Assembly (NCBI GenBank): GCA_036278735.1
Contig: DASUKM010000035.1
Location: forward strand, 1 to 36,761
Source: DASUKM01 sp036278735
Lineage (GTDB): Bacteria > Acidobacteriota > Vicinamibacteria > Vicinamibacterales > 2-12-FULL-66-21
DNA: 36,761 nt
Direction of reading: 5' to 3'
The notes beneath the pieces were generated by a model, which was given only the letters and a program-made list of their open reading frames with translations, did no database searches and had not been told where the DNA came from. Within the stretch, counting starts at the first letter, position 1; the number at the start of each line of letters is the position of its first letter. Of this stretch, positions 15,721 through 23,315 are shown piece after piece. The translations under genes were made by a program, and so were the position numbers.

Positions 15721-16454
15721 GCCGCAGCCTCCAGCATCCGTTCCACCTCGCCCCGGACGCGCGCCACCAGCGCGTCCCGATCGTCAACCGTCATCCCGGC
15801 GGTCTCGATCGGGGCGCCGAACCGGACCGTCACCGTCACAGGGTAGATCAACGGACTGCCCTTGCGCATCGCCCGGCGCGCCCCCGCGATCGCGACCGGC
15901 ACGACGGGGGCGTGCCCCTTGATCGCCATCACTAATCCCCCCTTCTTGAACGGCAGCAGCGCGCCCGTGCGGCTGCGGGTCCCTTCCGGAAAGATCACGA
16001 AGGAATAGCCCTCGGCGAGAGCGGCGGCCGCGCGATCGATGGCCGCCAGGCTCTGTTCGGTCTTGCCGCGGTCGATCGGCACGAAGCCGGCCAGGTCGAA
16101 GGCCCGCACGAGGACGGGCAGCTTCCGCAGCTCCGCCTTGTAGAGCATCCGCAGGCGCGGAAAGAGGCCGCCAAGCGCGTCGAAGACAATCGGCGGCTCG
16201 ACGTTGCTCGTGTGGTTGACGGCATAGACGGCCGCGCGGCGGCGCTGGATGTGCTCGCCACCCACCACCTGCGTCCGGATCCCGCTCAGCCCCAGCCCCA
16301 GCCTGACGCCCCGGATGCCGACGCCATACAGCAGGCGGGGGCTGCCGGTCGCCAACGCCAGCACCAGCACCGGCGGCCCGAGCACGAGCACGTAGAGTGC
16401 GACCGCCACGTACGTGGCCAGCGATCGAACGGCCGCGGCAAGCTGCGTCAGCAT
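15714..16454 (-). CDS. 1-acyl-sn-glycerol-3-phosphate acyltransferase (PlsC family), NHX4E variant
   Basis: A 246-residue membrane acyltransferase that should convert lysophosphatidic acid to phosphatidic acid. An N-terminal hydrophobic segment (about 10-36) anchors it. Motif I reads NHTSNVEPP, with His81 and Glu86. The family consensus is NHX4D, so the catalytic Asp is replaced by Glu. Motif III is FPEGTRSRTG (about 145) followed by FKKGGLVMAI, and motif IV contains PVVPVAIAGA. All but the Asp are standard. Because the change is conservative the enzyme may still work, or its acceptor may differ. The ATG at 16454 has no clear Shine-Dalgarno sequence. A terminator of the upstream carD gene lies just before it. 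Confidence 0.9.
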   Translation of the reverse strand: MLTQLAAAVRSLATYVAVALYVLVLGPPVLVLALATGSPRLLYGVGIRGVRLGLGLSGIRTQVVGGEHIQRRRAAVYAVNHTSNVEPPIVFDALGGLFPRLRMLYKAELRKLPVLVRAFDLAGFVPIDRGKTEQSLAAIDRAAAALAEGYSFVIFPEGTRSRTGALLPFKKGGLVMAIKGHAPVVPVAIAGARRAMRKGSPLIYPVTVTVRFGAPIETAGMTVDDRDALVARVRGEVERMLEAAAC

Positions 16455-16497
16455 CGTGTGGCGCGTACGCCTCGTCGAGACGTGAGAGGGCAGTACA

Positions 16498-16548
16498 GAA
16501 AAAGAGGGCCGGAGCGCTGCCGCCGCTGGCGGCGGGACGCCCGGCCCT
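16498..16548 (-). terminator. Rho-independent terminator of carD
   Basis: On the minus strand the arms AGGGCCGG (16541-16548) and CCGGCCCT (16505-16512) pair, with an inner CCGCCGCC/GGCGGC stem, and are followed by a run of five T (16499-16503). It stands 18 bp beyond the carD stop codon. Confidence 0.88.
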
Positions 16549-16566
16549 GATGAAGCCCGGGATGCG

Positions 16567-17145
16567 CTATGACGCCTTGGCCGTCCGTCGCGCCGACACC
16601 CGCGTCGTGGGGACCGCCTTGGCCGCCTTGGCGCGCGCGATCGAACGCGTCTTGGTCGCGAAGCAGCGCTCGAGCGCGTGCTCCACCTTCTGTTCGATCG
16701 CCGAGCTGCCCTCGTGCGACACCTCGGAAATCTCGGAGATGACGAGGAACTTGGCGCGATCCAGCATGCGCTTCTCGCGGAACGAGAGGTTCTTGGATCG
16801 AGCGAGGAACGTGAGGCTCTTCAGCACCTCGACGACGTCGTAGATCGATCCGGTGCGCATCCGATCGGAATTGTCCTTGAAGCGTCCCTTCCAGTTCTGG
16901 TGATTGTCGATCTTGCCGTCGCCGAGCAGGCTGAACAGGCGCTCGATCTCCTCGTCCCCAATCGCGCGCCGCAAACCGACGCCGTCGACGTTGTCGAGCG
17001 GCACCAGCACGGTGGTCTCGTTCGCCACCATCCGGAGATGATAAAAACCGCAGGTCGTACCGAGAATCGTTTTGGTCTCGATGCCCTGAACTACGCCGAG
17101 TCCGTGATTTGGGTAAATGACCTTGTCACCAACCTGGAATGTCAC
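16567..17145 (-). CDS. carD: CarD/CdnL-family RNA polymerase-binding regulator with basic tail
   Basis: A 192-residue transcription factor that binds the RNA polymerase beta subunit and stabilises open promoter complexes, often at rRNA promoters. Residues 1-60 form the Tudor-like RNAP-interacting domain (FQVGDKVIYPNHGLGVVQGI). The helical domain follows with SIYDVVEVLKSLTFLARSKN and SFREKRMLDRAKFLVISEIS. Residues about 163-192 are an added Arg/Lys/Ala-rich tail (KTRSIARAKAAKAVPTTRV) that is longer than in mycobacterial CarD (162 aa) and may bind DNA non-specifically. The start is GTG at 17143-17145 with GGGGGA four bases upstream; frame further upstream is not coding. It has its own promoter at 17204-17232 and terminator at 16498-16548, so it is a single-gene unit. 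Confidence 0.94.
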   Translation of the reverse strand: MTFQVGDKVIYPNHGLGVVQGIETKTILGTTCGFYHLRMVANETTVLVPLDNVDGVGLRRAIGDEEIERLFSLLGDGKIDNHQNWKGRFKDNSDRMRTGSIYDVVEVLKSLTFLARSKNLSFREKRMLDRAKFLVISEISEVSHEGSSAIEQKVEHALERCFATKTRSIARAKAAKAVPTTRVSARRTAKAS

Positions 17146-17203
17146 ATGTCCCCCACTGCGTAAGGTGAGTCGGAAAGGCGTGCGCCCGCTGAGCAGTCCC
17201 TTC

Positions 17204-17232
17204 AGTATAGTCCATCGAACGGCCAGACGCAA
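17204..17232 (-). promoter_or_regulatory. sigma70-type promoter of carD with upstream A-tracts
   Basis: On the minus strand TTGCGT (17227-17232) and TATACT (17204-17209) are separated by exactly 17 bp. The predicted start near 17197 gives a leader of about 50 nt with a Shine-Dalgarno sequence. Just upstream, at 17245-17270, is an AT-rich island with runs of five and six A (minus strand) in an otherwise very GC-rich region, placed where an UP element would act. Confidence 0.72.
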
Positions 17233-17365
17233 CGGAAACCCCGCGAAAAACGGCCATTTTTTGCATTTTTCGATGGGCGCGGCCAGAAGGCACGCCTGTG
17301 GTTCTGGGTGGTAAGCAGGTGGGAAACAAGGACTTGCGGCCGAATGCCCGAGTTTTCGCGGTGCC

Positions 17366-18391
17366 CTACACCAGGGCATACCGGGCGAGCGCCAGCTCGA
17401 CGATTTCGGACACGAGCTGTGGATACGGACGGCCGGCCTTGCGCGCGGCCATCGCGAACTCCGCCCGCGAGGCGAGCCAGGGATTCGGATTCGCCTCGAT
17501 CACCGCGACGCGGCCATCCTCGCGCAGGCGCATGTCGATGCGTGCGTAGTCCCGCAGTTCGAGCGCCTGATACACGGCCACCGCCGTCTGCTGCAGCAGC
17601 GCGGACGTCTCCTCCGGCAGATCGTCGGCCACCGCCGACTTCGTGTCGCGGTAGGCGCCGGTGCCCTTGCCCCACTTCACTTCGGCGCCCGCAATGCGGG
17701 GCGTGCCTTCCGGCAGCTTGGACAGATCGAGCTCGACGACCGGCAGTGCGACGGGGTTGTCGTTGCCGAGCACGCCGACGTACATCTCGCGCCCCTCGAC
17801 GTATTCCTCGATCAACACCGGCGAATCGAAGTTGGCGTGCAGCCAGTCGATCCGCTCCATCAGCTCGCGGATCGAACTGACGACCGCGTTGAACTCGATC
17901 CCGATCGACCCGTCCTCGCGCGCGGGCTTGACGATGACCGGGAACGCGAGGTCGTGCGAGAAATCCAGGCGTCCGCGGTACGAACGCGCGAAGACGGGCG
18001 TGTGGATGCCGTGGAACTCGAGAATCTTCTTCGCGACGGCCTTGTCCTGCGCAAAGAGCAGGCCGTGCGACCCGGCGCCCGTGAAGCGCCGGCCGACGAG
18101 CTCCAGGTACGCGGCGATGCAGTAGTCGGCGGTATCGTTGCCGCCAAACGATTCGGCAAGGTTGAAGACCAGGTCGCACTCCATCCGGGCGAGGGCGTGC
18201 AGGCTCTTCACCGATCCGTCGAGGCAGTGCAGGGTCGCCTGATGTCCGAGCTTGCCGAGCGCCTCGCAGACTTCCTCCTCGACCTCCTTCTTGTCGAGCG
18301 TGCGGGTCAGCGGCGCCTTGTCGGGGGGAGCGCTCTCCGGCTCGGGCGCCTCCCAGCGATCGTACAAGACGATGATGTTCAACGTGCTCAC
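17366..18391 (-). CDS. D-alanine-D-alanine ligase-like ATP-grasp enzyme
   Basis: A 341-residue ATP-grasp protein related to D-Ala-D-Ala ligase. The N-terminal domain has DLVFNLAESFGGNDTADYC, similar to the Ddl VFN..HG..GEDG region but altered. The central ATP-grasp fold shows FPVIVKPAREDGSIGIEF and PVLIEEYVEGREMYVGVLG. The metal-binding end reads IDMRLREDGRVAVIEANPNP, where true Ddl enzymes usually have ..EVNTxPG. It is therefore a side branch of the family and may ligate another amino acid or peptide rather than make D-Ala-D-Ala. The start is GTG, 8 nt after a perfect TATAAT, without a Shine-Dalgarno sequence. It is divergent from the lipoprotein gene at 18507. Substrate unknown. Confidence 0.88.
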   Translation of the reverse strand: MSTLNIIVLYDRWEAPEPESAPPDKAPLTRTLDKKEVEEEVCEALGKLGHQATLHCLDGSVKSLHALARMECDLVFNLAESFGGNDTADYCIAAYLELVGRRFTGAGSHGLLFAQDKAVAKKILEFHGIHTPVFARSYRGRLDFSHDLAFPVIVKPAREDGSIGIEFNAVVSSIRELMERIDWLHANFDSPVLIEEYVEGREMYVGVLGNDNPVALPVVELDLSKLPEGTPRIAGAEVKWGKGTGAYRDTKSAVADDLPEETSALLQQTAVAVYQALELRDYARIDMRLREDGRVAVIEANPNPWLASRAEFAMAARKAGRPYPQLVSEIVELALARYALV

Positions 18392-18399
18392 GCGTCGCG

Positions 18400-18405
18400 A
18401 TTATA
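18400..18405 (-). promoter_or_regulatory. -10 element of ATP-grasp gene (predicted leaderless)
   Basis: TATAAT on the minus strand ends 8 nt before the GTG start codon. There is no Shine-Dalgarno sequence between them, so the message should begin at or next to the GTG. Confidence 0.6.
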
Positions 18406-18410
18406 GCGCG

Positions 18411-18439
18411 TTGACACCGCCGTGCCGATCGCACATCAT
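18411..18439 (+). promoter_or_regulatory. candidate promoter of NTF2-like lipoprotein gene
   Basis: A perfect TTGACA (18411-18416) is followed after 17 bp by CATCAT (18434-18439), a moderate -10. The predicted leader is about 60 nt and carries AAAGGAG just before the ATG at 18507. It lies next to the oppositely directed TATAAT of the ATP-grasp gene. Confidence 0.45.
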
Positions 18440-18506
18440 GACGATTCCCCTCTCGGGCAGGATGCCCGCCGAAGACGGCCGGGCGGAACATCGAAAAAGG
18501 AGAACG

Positions 18507-18995
18507 ATGAGACAGTCAGCCCTGTGCGCGCTGGCCGCGGCGCTGGTGCTCACGGCCGCCTGCGGCGGCGGAGCCCAGCAGGATTTCACCACACAGGATG
18601 CCGCAGCGATCCGTCAGGAGAACACGGCCTTCCTGCACGCGTTCAACACGCAACAGGTCGGGCCGATGCTCGACCTGTACACCCAGAACGTCGTCTTCAT
18701 GCCGCCCAACGCGCCCATCATCCGCGGCAAGGACGCCCTGAAGTCGTACTATCAGGGACTCATCGGCCGCGAGCCGAATGCGACGCTCGAGATGGACGTC
18801 GCGGAAGTCTCCGGCAGCGGCCCGCTCGCCTACCAGACAGGCTCGTACGTACTCGAACGCAAGACCGCGACGGCCGGCCCGAGCCACGACCGCGGCAAGT
18901 ACCTCCTCGTGCTTCGCCACACCGGCGGCACCTGGCGTTACGAGTACTCGATCTGGAGCAGCGACCTCCCGCTCGATCCCGCACCGGCGAATTAG
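18507..18995 (+). CDS. SnoaL/DUF4440-type NTF2-like lipoprotein
   Basis: A 162-residue probable lipoprotein. The start at 18507 is supported by AAAGGAG 5-11 nt upstream and by an immediate signal peptide ending in a lipobox (LTAACGGG, Cys at about 21). The mature part has the NTF2-like pattern of the SgcJ/EcaC/DUF4440 group: IRQENTAFLHAFNTQQVGPM, LYTQNVVFMPPNAPIIRGKD, then a beta sheet ending GGTWRYEYSIWSSD. Such domains often bind small hydrophobic ligands, but no catalytic residue can be assigned. Its stop codon TAG is the first part of a GGGCTTT heptad array that separates it from the convergent MFS gene. Confidence 0.85.
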   Translation: MRQSALCALAAALVLTAACGGGAQQDFTTQDAAAIRQENTAFLHAFNTQQVGPMLDLYTQNVVFMPPNAPIIRGKDALKSYYQGLIGREPNATLEMDVAEVSGSGPLAYQTGSYVLERKTATAGPSHDRGKYLLVLRHTGGTWRYEYSIWSSDLPLDPAPAN

Positions 18996-19131
18996 GCTTT
19001 GGGCTTTGGGCTTTAGGCTTTGGGCTTTGGGCTTTGGGCTTTGGGAAGGCCGAGCCCAAAGCCCACCGCCGAGCCCAAAGCCGTCCTAAAGCCCTCCTAA
19101 AGCCCAAAGCCTAAAGCCTAAAGCCTAGAGC
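18993..19131. repeat. inverted pair of GGGCTTT heptad arrays between convergent genes
   Basis: From 18996 to 19045 the plus strand carries GGGCTTT-type units at strict 7-bp spacing (G-tracts at 19001, 19008, 19022, 19029, 19036, 19043; the unit at 19015 has AGG). From about 19054 to 19131 the complementary motif AAAGCCC/AAAGCCT repeats, so the two arms can pair as a long hairpin. The left end contains the TAG of the lipoprotein gene (18993-18995) and the right end the TAG of the MFS gene (19125-19127, minus strand). It may act as a two-way terminator, though it lacks a T-run. Confidence 0.93.
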
Positions 19132-20357
19132 CTGCTCCCCTCCCTGCGATAGCTGCGCAGCGCCGGTGTTGCGACGGTGATCCAGATCGTCGCGACGATG
19201 CAGCCGAGGCCGCCGCTGGCGACCGAGACGACAGCCCCGAGCCAGTTGGCCACCAGCCCCGCTTCGAGTTCCCCGAGCTGCGGGCCGCCCATGAAGAAGA
19301 TCATGTTGATCCCGGTCATCCGGCCGCGCAAGCGATCCGGCGTCTCGAGCTGACGCACGAGATTGCGCAGGACCATGCTCACCGTATCGGCCGCACCCGT
19401 GCCCGCCAGGCAGGCGAACGAAAACCAGAACTGACGCGACACGCCGAAGCCGAACGTCGCGATCCCGTAGAGGACGACGGAGACGGCGAGCACGTCGCCC
19501 CATCGGTCGATTCGATCGACGGAGCGCACCATCGCGGCGCTCGCCACCAGCGCGCCGGCCGCCGGCGCCGCGTAGAGCCACCCGTAGCCGCTCGCCCCGA
19601 CCTTCAGAATGTCCTGCGCGTAAATCGGCAGCAGCGCCGTCGCCGACGAGAAAAAGGTCGCGAAGAAGTCCAGCAGCATCGTCGAGCGGATGAGCGGGGC
19701 GTGGAAGACGAAGCGCAGCCCTTCGACCGCTGAGGCCCACGTGAAGCGATCGCCGGCCGCGGGCGCTTCTTCGCGCGCCACGCCGCGCATCAGCAGCAGC
19801 GCCCCAATCACCGTGAGATACGACAGCGCGTCGAAGGCATACGCCCAGCCCACGCCGCCCCGAGCGATGATCAGCCCGCCGAGCGCCGGTCCGGCCACCG
19901 AGGCGAGCTGCAGCATGATCGTGTTCAGGCTGATCGCGTTGGCCAGATCCGCGCGCGGCACGAGGTTGGGCAGCAGCGCCTGCCGGGCGGGCAGATCGAA
20001 CGCGCCGGCCGCCGAACTCGCGGCCGCGATCAGATAGATCGGCCACACGACCGCCAGGCCGCGCCACGTGAGGACGGCGAGGAGTCCCGACAACAGCATC
20101 ATGGCGGTCTGCGTCGCCAGCATCAGGCGCCGGCGGTCGAGCACGTCGGCCGCCACGCCGCTGATCAGCGAGAAGACGATGATGGGGACAATCCGGACGA
20201 GGCCCACGAGGCCGAGCGCGAGGGCGCGCCGATTGTCGGGGACGAGCAGCGAGACGTGCCAGAGGATGGCCGCGGCCTGCATGAAGCTCCCGGCAAAGGA
20301 GATCAGCAGCCCGATCCACAGGAGACGGAAATTCCGGTAGCGAAGCGACTGGAGCAA
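19125..20357 (-). CDS. MFS exporter of the EntS/MFS_3 type
   Basis: A 410-residue major facilitator transporter with about twelve hydrophobic helices. It opens MLQSLRYRNFRLLWIGLLIS, a typical start of the EntS-like group (siderophore or drug efflux). Helix 2-3 loop DVLDRRRLMLATQT corresponds to the MFS signature. FDLPARQALLPNLVPRADLANAI and DRLRGRMTGINMIFF are also characteristic of this branch. The start is TTG at 20355-20357 without a clear Shine-Dalgarno sequence; a downstream start is possible but would cut the conserved N-terminus. A -10 like TATAAC lies 43 nt upstream, overlapping the -10 of the divergent tRNA gene. The substrate is unknown. Confidence 0.9.
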   Translation of the reverse strand: MLQSLRYRNFRLLWIGLLISFAGSFMQAAAILWHVSLLVPDNRRALALGLVGLVRIVPIIVFSLISGVAADVLDRRRLMLATQTAMMLLSGLLAVLTWRGLAVVWPIYLIAAASSAAGAFDLPARQALLPNLVPRADLANAISLNTIMLQLASVAGPALGGLIIARGGVGWAYAFDALSYLTVIGALLLMRGVAREEAPAAGDRFTWASAVEGLRFVFHAPLIRSTMLLDFFATFFSSATALLPIYAQDILKVGASGYGWLYAAPAAGALVASAAMVRSVDRIDRWGDVLAVSVVLYGIATFGFGVSRQFWFSFACLAGTGAADTVSMVLRNLVRQLETPDRLRGRMTGINMIFFMGGPQLGELEAGLVANWLGAVVSVASGGLGCIVATIWITVATPALRSYRREGSRL

Positions 20358-20400
20358 GCCGGCGTTCGCGCGCGCAGCGCCCGTGGGGCGCCGCGCGCTG

Positions 20401-20407
20401 TTATACT
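20401..20407. promoter_or_regulatory. overlapping divergent -10 elements of tRNA-Leu and MFS genes
   Basis: The plus strand reads TATACT at 20402-20407, 13 bp before the tRNA, which would put the start about 7 nt before the mature 5' end. The minus strand reads TATAAC over 20401-20406, facing the MFS gene. The two hexamers share five base pairs, so RNA polymerase could occupy only one direction at a time. No good -35 is visible on either side. Confidence 0.5.
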
Positions 20408-20420
20408 GACTGTCCTGCCC

Positions 20421-20507
20421 GCCGGAGTGGTGAAACTGGCAGACGCGCGGGACTCAAAATCCCGTTCCCTTCGGGGAGTGTGGGTTCGATTCCCACCTCC
20501 GGCACCA
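20421..20507 (+). tRNA. tRNA-Leu (anticodon CAA)
   Basis: The acceptor arms GCCGGAG (20421-20427) and CTCCGGC (20497-20503) pair perfectly, followed by A and an encoded CCA (20505-20507). The anticodon stem CGGGA/TCCCG encloses loop CTCAAAA, giving anticodon CAA (reads UUG). The long variable arm (TTCCCTTCGGGGAG) marks a class II tRNA, as expected for leucine, and the T arm is GTGGGTTCGATTCCCAC. Total 87 nt. Its 3' end is 10 bp from the end of the convergent cold-shock gene. Confidence 0.97.
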
Positions 20508-20517
20508 GCCCCGTCGC

Positions 20518-20724
20518 TTACGCGAGGCGCACGTTCTCGGCCCGCGGGCCTTTCGGACCCTGCCCGCGATCGAACGTCACCTTCTGCCCTTCGCGCAGAT
20601 CGTCGAACCGGACGCCGTTGCACGCCGAGTTATGGAAGAAGTACTCATTGCCGTCGTCGGCGACGATGAATCCGAAGCCCTTGTCGCTGACCAGCCGCTT
20701 CACTGTCCCGTTCATGGACGCCAT
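20518..20724 (-). CDS. cold-shock domain protein (CspA family)
   Basis: A 68-residue single cold-shock domain protein that binds single-stranded RNA and DNA as a chaperone. Both nucleic-acid motifs are visible: RNP1 as KGFGFIVADDG and RNP2 as EYFFHNSA. RNP2 normally reads VFVHFS, so here the second half (YFFHNS) is the variant seen in a subset of Csp proteins. It continues FDDLREGQKVTFD and PRAENVRL, as in the family. AAGGAG lies 6 nt before the ATG at 20724. A TATACT at 20802-20807 would give a leader of about 70 nt, in line with the long leaders known for cold-shock mRNAs. Confidence 0.95.
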   Translation of the reverse strand: MASMNGTVKRLVSDKGFGFIVADDGNEYFFHNSACNGVRFDDLREGQKVTFDRGQGPKGPRAENVRLA

Positions 20725-20801
20725 GCTGACTCCTTGATGCTCCCGTGCGATGTGCCGGGGGTCCGATCGGCCGGCGGGTGGTCCAGCGTCGGAGACCCGC
20801 C

Positions 20802-20807
20802 AGTATA
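20802..20807 (-). promoter_or_regulatory. candidate -10 element of cold-shock gene
   Basis: TATACT on the minus strand, in the gap between the ADOP stop (20823) and the csp gene, gives a predicted leader of about 70 nt. No good -35 is found, so the call rests on one hexamer. Confidence 0.4.
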
Positions 20808-20822
20808 TCTCCGGATGGCCCT

Positions 20823-23309
20823 TCAGCGCTCCAGTTTCAGCGCTTCGGTCGGATCCACCCGGGCAGCCCGCCAGGCCGGGACCAGGTTGGCCAGCCCCGA
20901 GACGCCCAGGACCACCACGGCGGCAAACGCCCACGCCACCGGGTCGGCGCGGCTGACGCCGTACAAAATCCCGGCGAGCACTCCGACCGATCCCGCGGCC
21001 AGCAGAAAACCGATCCCGAGGCCGGCGGCCGCCATCGCGAGCCCCTGACCCATCACGAGCCGGACGATCGTCCCCCGTCGGGCGCCCAGGGCGATCCGGA
21101 TGCCCAGTTCGCGCGTGCGGCAGGCGGCCGAATACGCGATGACGCCGTACAGACCGACGGCCGCGAGCAGCATCGCCATCAGGCCCACGCTGCCGGTCAG
21201 CCACGCCGCGGCGCGGACGGGAAACAGCGTCGCCCCGACCTCCCCTTCCATCGTCTCGCTTTCGACGAACACCACGTTGGGGTCGAGCGAGAGCACGGCC
21301 TGGCGCATGTCGCGCAGGAGCGCCGGCGCGTCGCCGCGCGTGCGCGCGATGATCGCGGCATACGTGTTGGGCCGCTGGCTGCGCGCCACGTGGACGAACG
21401 GCGTCGGGCCTTCGTCGACCGCCGTCACTTTGTGGTCGGCGGCGACGCCCACGATAGAGTAGACGGGCCCGTCGGCCGTCGTCGCGCGGAACGTCCGGCC
21501 GATGGCGCTGCGGCCAGGGAAATAGCGGCGCGCGAACGTCTCGTTGACGATGGCGACGCGCGGCGCATCCGGCCGGTCGGACTCGGCGAAGTTGCGCCCC
21601 TCGACGATGGGCACGCCCAACGTCTCGAAGTACGTCGGCGAGACGGTGGTCACTTCGACCGTGTCGCCGGCGTCGCCCGGGCGCTGATGTCCAGGAACCC
21701 AGAGCTGCCAGCGGCTGTAGTTCACCGAGAAGGGGGGGCGCGTCGAGATCGCCGCCGACACGACGCCCGGGATGGCGTCGACGCGAGCCAGCGCGTCGCG
21801 GAAGAACTGCGCGCTGCGCTCGTCGGAATAGCGCAGCATGCGCGGATCCACCGACACGACCGCGAGCCGGTCGGCCGCAAAGCCGAGGCTGGTCCGCTGC
21901 GCGGCGATCACGCCGCGCGTGAGCAGCGACGCCAGCACGAGCAGGACGGCGGTGACCGCCATCTCGCCGACCACCAGCGCGTCGCGCAGCGTCCACCGCC
22001 GGCCAATCCGCTCGGTCCCCATGCTGCCGCGCAAATCGGCCGCCACCGTCGGCTTCAGCGTCTGGAAGATCGGCACCGCCCCGGCGATCACGCCGGCCGC
22101 GGCCGTCACGCCGAACGTGAAGAGCAGGATCCGGTAGTCGAGCCGCAGGTCGAAGACGAGCGGCAGCGGAATCGGCAGCCGGACGGCCGCCAGGGCCGCG
22201 ACGGCCCACCACGCGAACAGCGCCCCCACGATCCCGCCGACCCCCGACAGCACGAGCGACTCGGTCAGCAGCTGGCGGACCAGGCGCCGGCCGCTCGCGC
22301 CGAGCGCGAGCCGCACGCCGATCTCCTTGCGGCGAGCCGACGCCCGCACCAGCAGCATGCCGGCGACGTTCGCGCACGCGATCAGCAGCACGAGCCCGAC
22401 GACGAGCATGAGGCCGAAGAGGGCGGGACGAATCCGCGCGTCGGCGTCCGGATGCACGTGCACGTCGGTCGTCGGCAGGGCGGAAATCACCCGGCCTTTG
22501 TTCGTCACGGGATAGTTCGCGCGCAGGCGCGCCATCACGACGCCGAGGTTCGCGCGCGCCTCCGCGACGGTGCGCCCCCGGCGCAGGCGTCCGCGCATGA
22601 AGAGCCAGCGATCGCCCCGGCGTCCGAGCCGGCTGGTCCCCGACGGCGAGGGGACGACGTCGTGCAGGCCGACCGGCTCGACGTCGAGGGAGGCGGCAAC
22701 CGGAATCCAGAGGTCCGGCGACAGCATCGGGACCATGCCGGTGAAGTGCTCGGGGGCAACGCCGATCACCGTGAACGCCTGGCCGCGAATCCTCAGCGTG
22801 CGGCCGACGGCGTCCGTGGCACGGTCGAGATCGTGCGTCCAGTACCGGTACGAGACCATCACGACCGGCGGTGCGCCGGCGCTGTCGTCGGGGGGAGCGA
22901 TGGTCCGGCCGCGCGCGGCGCCCACGCCGAGCACGCCGAAGTAGTTGCCGGTGACGATCTCCCCCATCCGGAGCTGCGAGCCGACGCCGCCGCTGACCGC
23001 CGCGAACATCGGCGAGTAGCCGACGATGTCGGAAAAGACGGCGTTCTGCGCGCGCAGATCGAGATAGTCCGGATACGACGAGGTGCCGAACCGCGAGGTA
23101 GCGTCGCTGCCGCTGGTGAACACGTCGACGAGCTGGTCCGGGGCGACGACGGGCAGCGGCCGGAACAGCAGCGCGTCGGCGACGGTGTAGATCGCCGTGT
23201 TGAACCCGATCCCGATCGCCAGCGACACGACCGCGACGACCGTGAACCCGGGACTCTTCCGGAACCATCGCAACGCGATGCGAAGATCGGTCACGAAGGC
23301 TTCCAGCAC
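20823..23309 (-). CDS. ADOP-type MacB/FtsX ABC permease
   Basis: An 828-residue permease of the acidobacterial duplicated orphan permease (ADOP) family, which lacks an adjacent ATPase gene. The N-terminus DLRIALRWFRKSPGFTVVAV is typical. TM1 is at about 20-42, followed by a large MacB-like periplasmic domain (about 45-275, with SSYPDYLDLRAQNAVFSDI) and three helices between 280 and 420 (first FtsX unit, RASARRKEIGVRLALGASGR). A second copy occupies 440-828 with periplasmic domain and the matching TRELGIRIALGARRGTIVRL. The internal duplication is thus visible. Its role (lipoprotein, peptide or mechanotransmission) is not known. GTG start is 6 nt after TATAAT. It follows the DPP IV-like gene after 39 bp. 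Confidence 0.94.
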   Translation of the reverse strand: MLEAFVTDLRIALRWFRKSPGFTVVAVVSLAIGIGFNTAIYTVADALLFRPLPVVAPDQLVDVFTSGSDATSRFGTSSYPDYLDLRAQNAVFSDIVGYSPMFAAVSGGVGSQLRMGEIVTGNYFGVLGVGAARGRTIAPPDDSAGAPPVVMVSYRYWTHDLDRATDAVGRTLRIRGQAFTVIGVAPEHFTGMVPMLSPDLWIPVAASLDVEPVGLHDVVPSPSGTSRLGRRGDRWLFMRGRLRRGRTVAEARANLGVVMARLRANYPVTNKGRVISALPTTDVHVHPDADARIRPALFGLMLVVGLVLLIACANVAGMLLVRASARRKEIGVRLALGASGRRLVRQLLTESLVLSGVGGIVGALFAWWAVAALAAVRLPIPLPLVFDLRLDYRILLFTFGVTAAAGVIAGAVPIFQTLKPTVAADLRGSMGTERIGRRWTLRDALVVGEMAVTAVLLVLASLLTRGVIAAQRTSLGFAADRLAVVSVDPRMLRYSDERSAQFFRDALARVDAIPGVVSAAISTRPPFSVNYSRWQLWVPGHQRPGDAGDTVEVTTVSPTYFETLGVPIVEGRNFAESDRPDAPRVAIVNETFARRYFPGRSAIGRTFRATTADGPVYSIVGVAADHKVTAVDEGPTPFVHVARSQRPNTYAAIIARTRGDAPALLRDMRQAVLSLDPNVVFVESETMEGEVGATLFPVRAAAWLTGSVGLMAMLLAAVGLYGVIAYSAACRTRELGIRIALGARRGTIVRLVMGQGLAMAAAGLGIGFLLAAGSVGVLAGILYGVSRADPVAWAFAAVVVLGVSGLANLVPAWRAARVDPTEALKLER

Positions 23310-23315
23310 GGCGAC

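Noticed and set aside
17146..17379. Longer CarD starting near 17379
   Set aside because: The added sequence is not CarD-like and crosses the predicted promoter. GTG 17145 has a good ribosome site and the exact family N-terminus.
18996..19131. Ordinary intrinsic terminator
   Set aside because: The arms can pair, but there is no T-run and the strict 7-bp period needs another explanation, so it is listed as a repeat.
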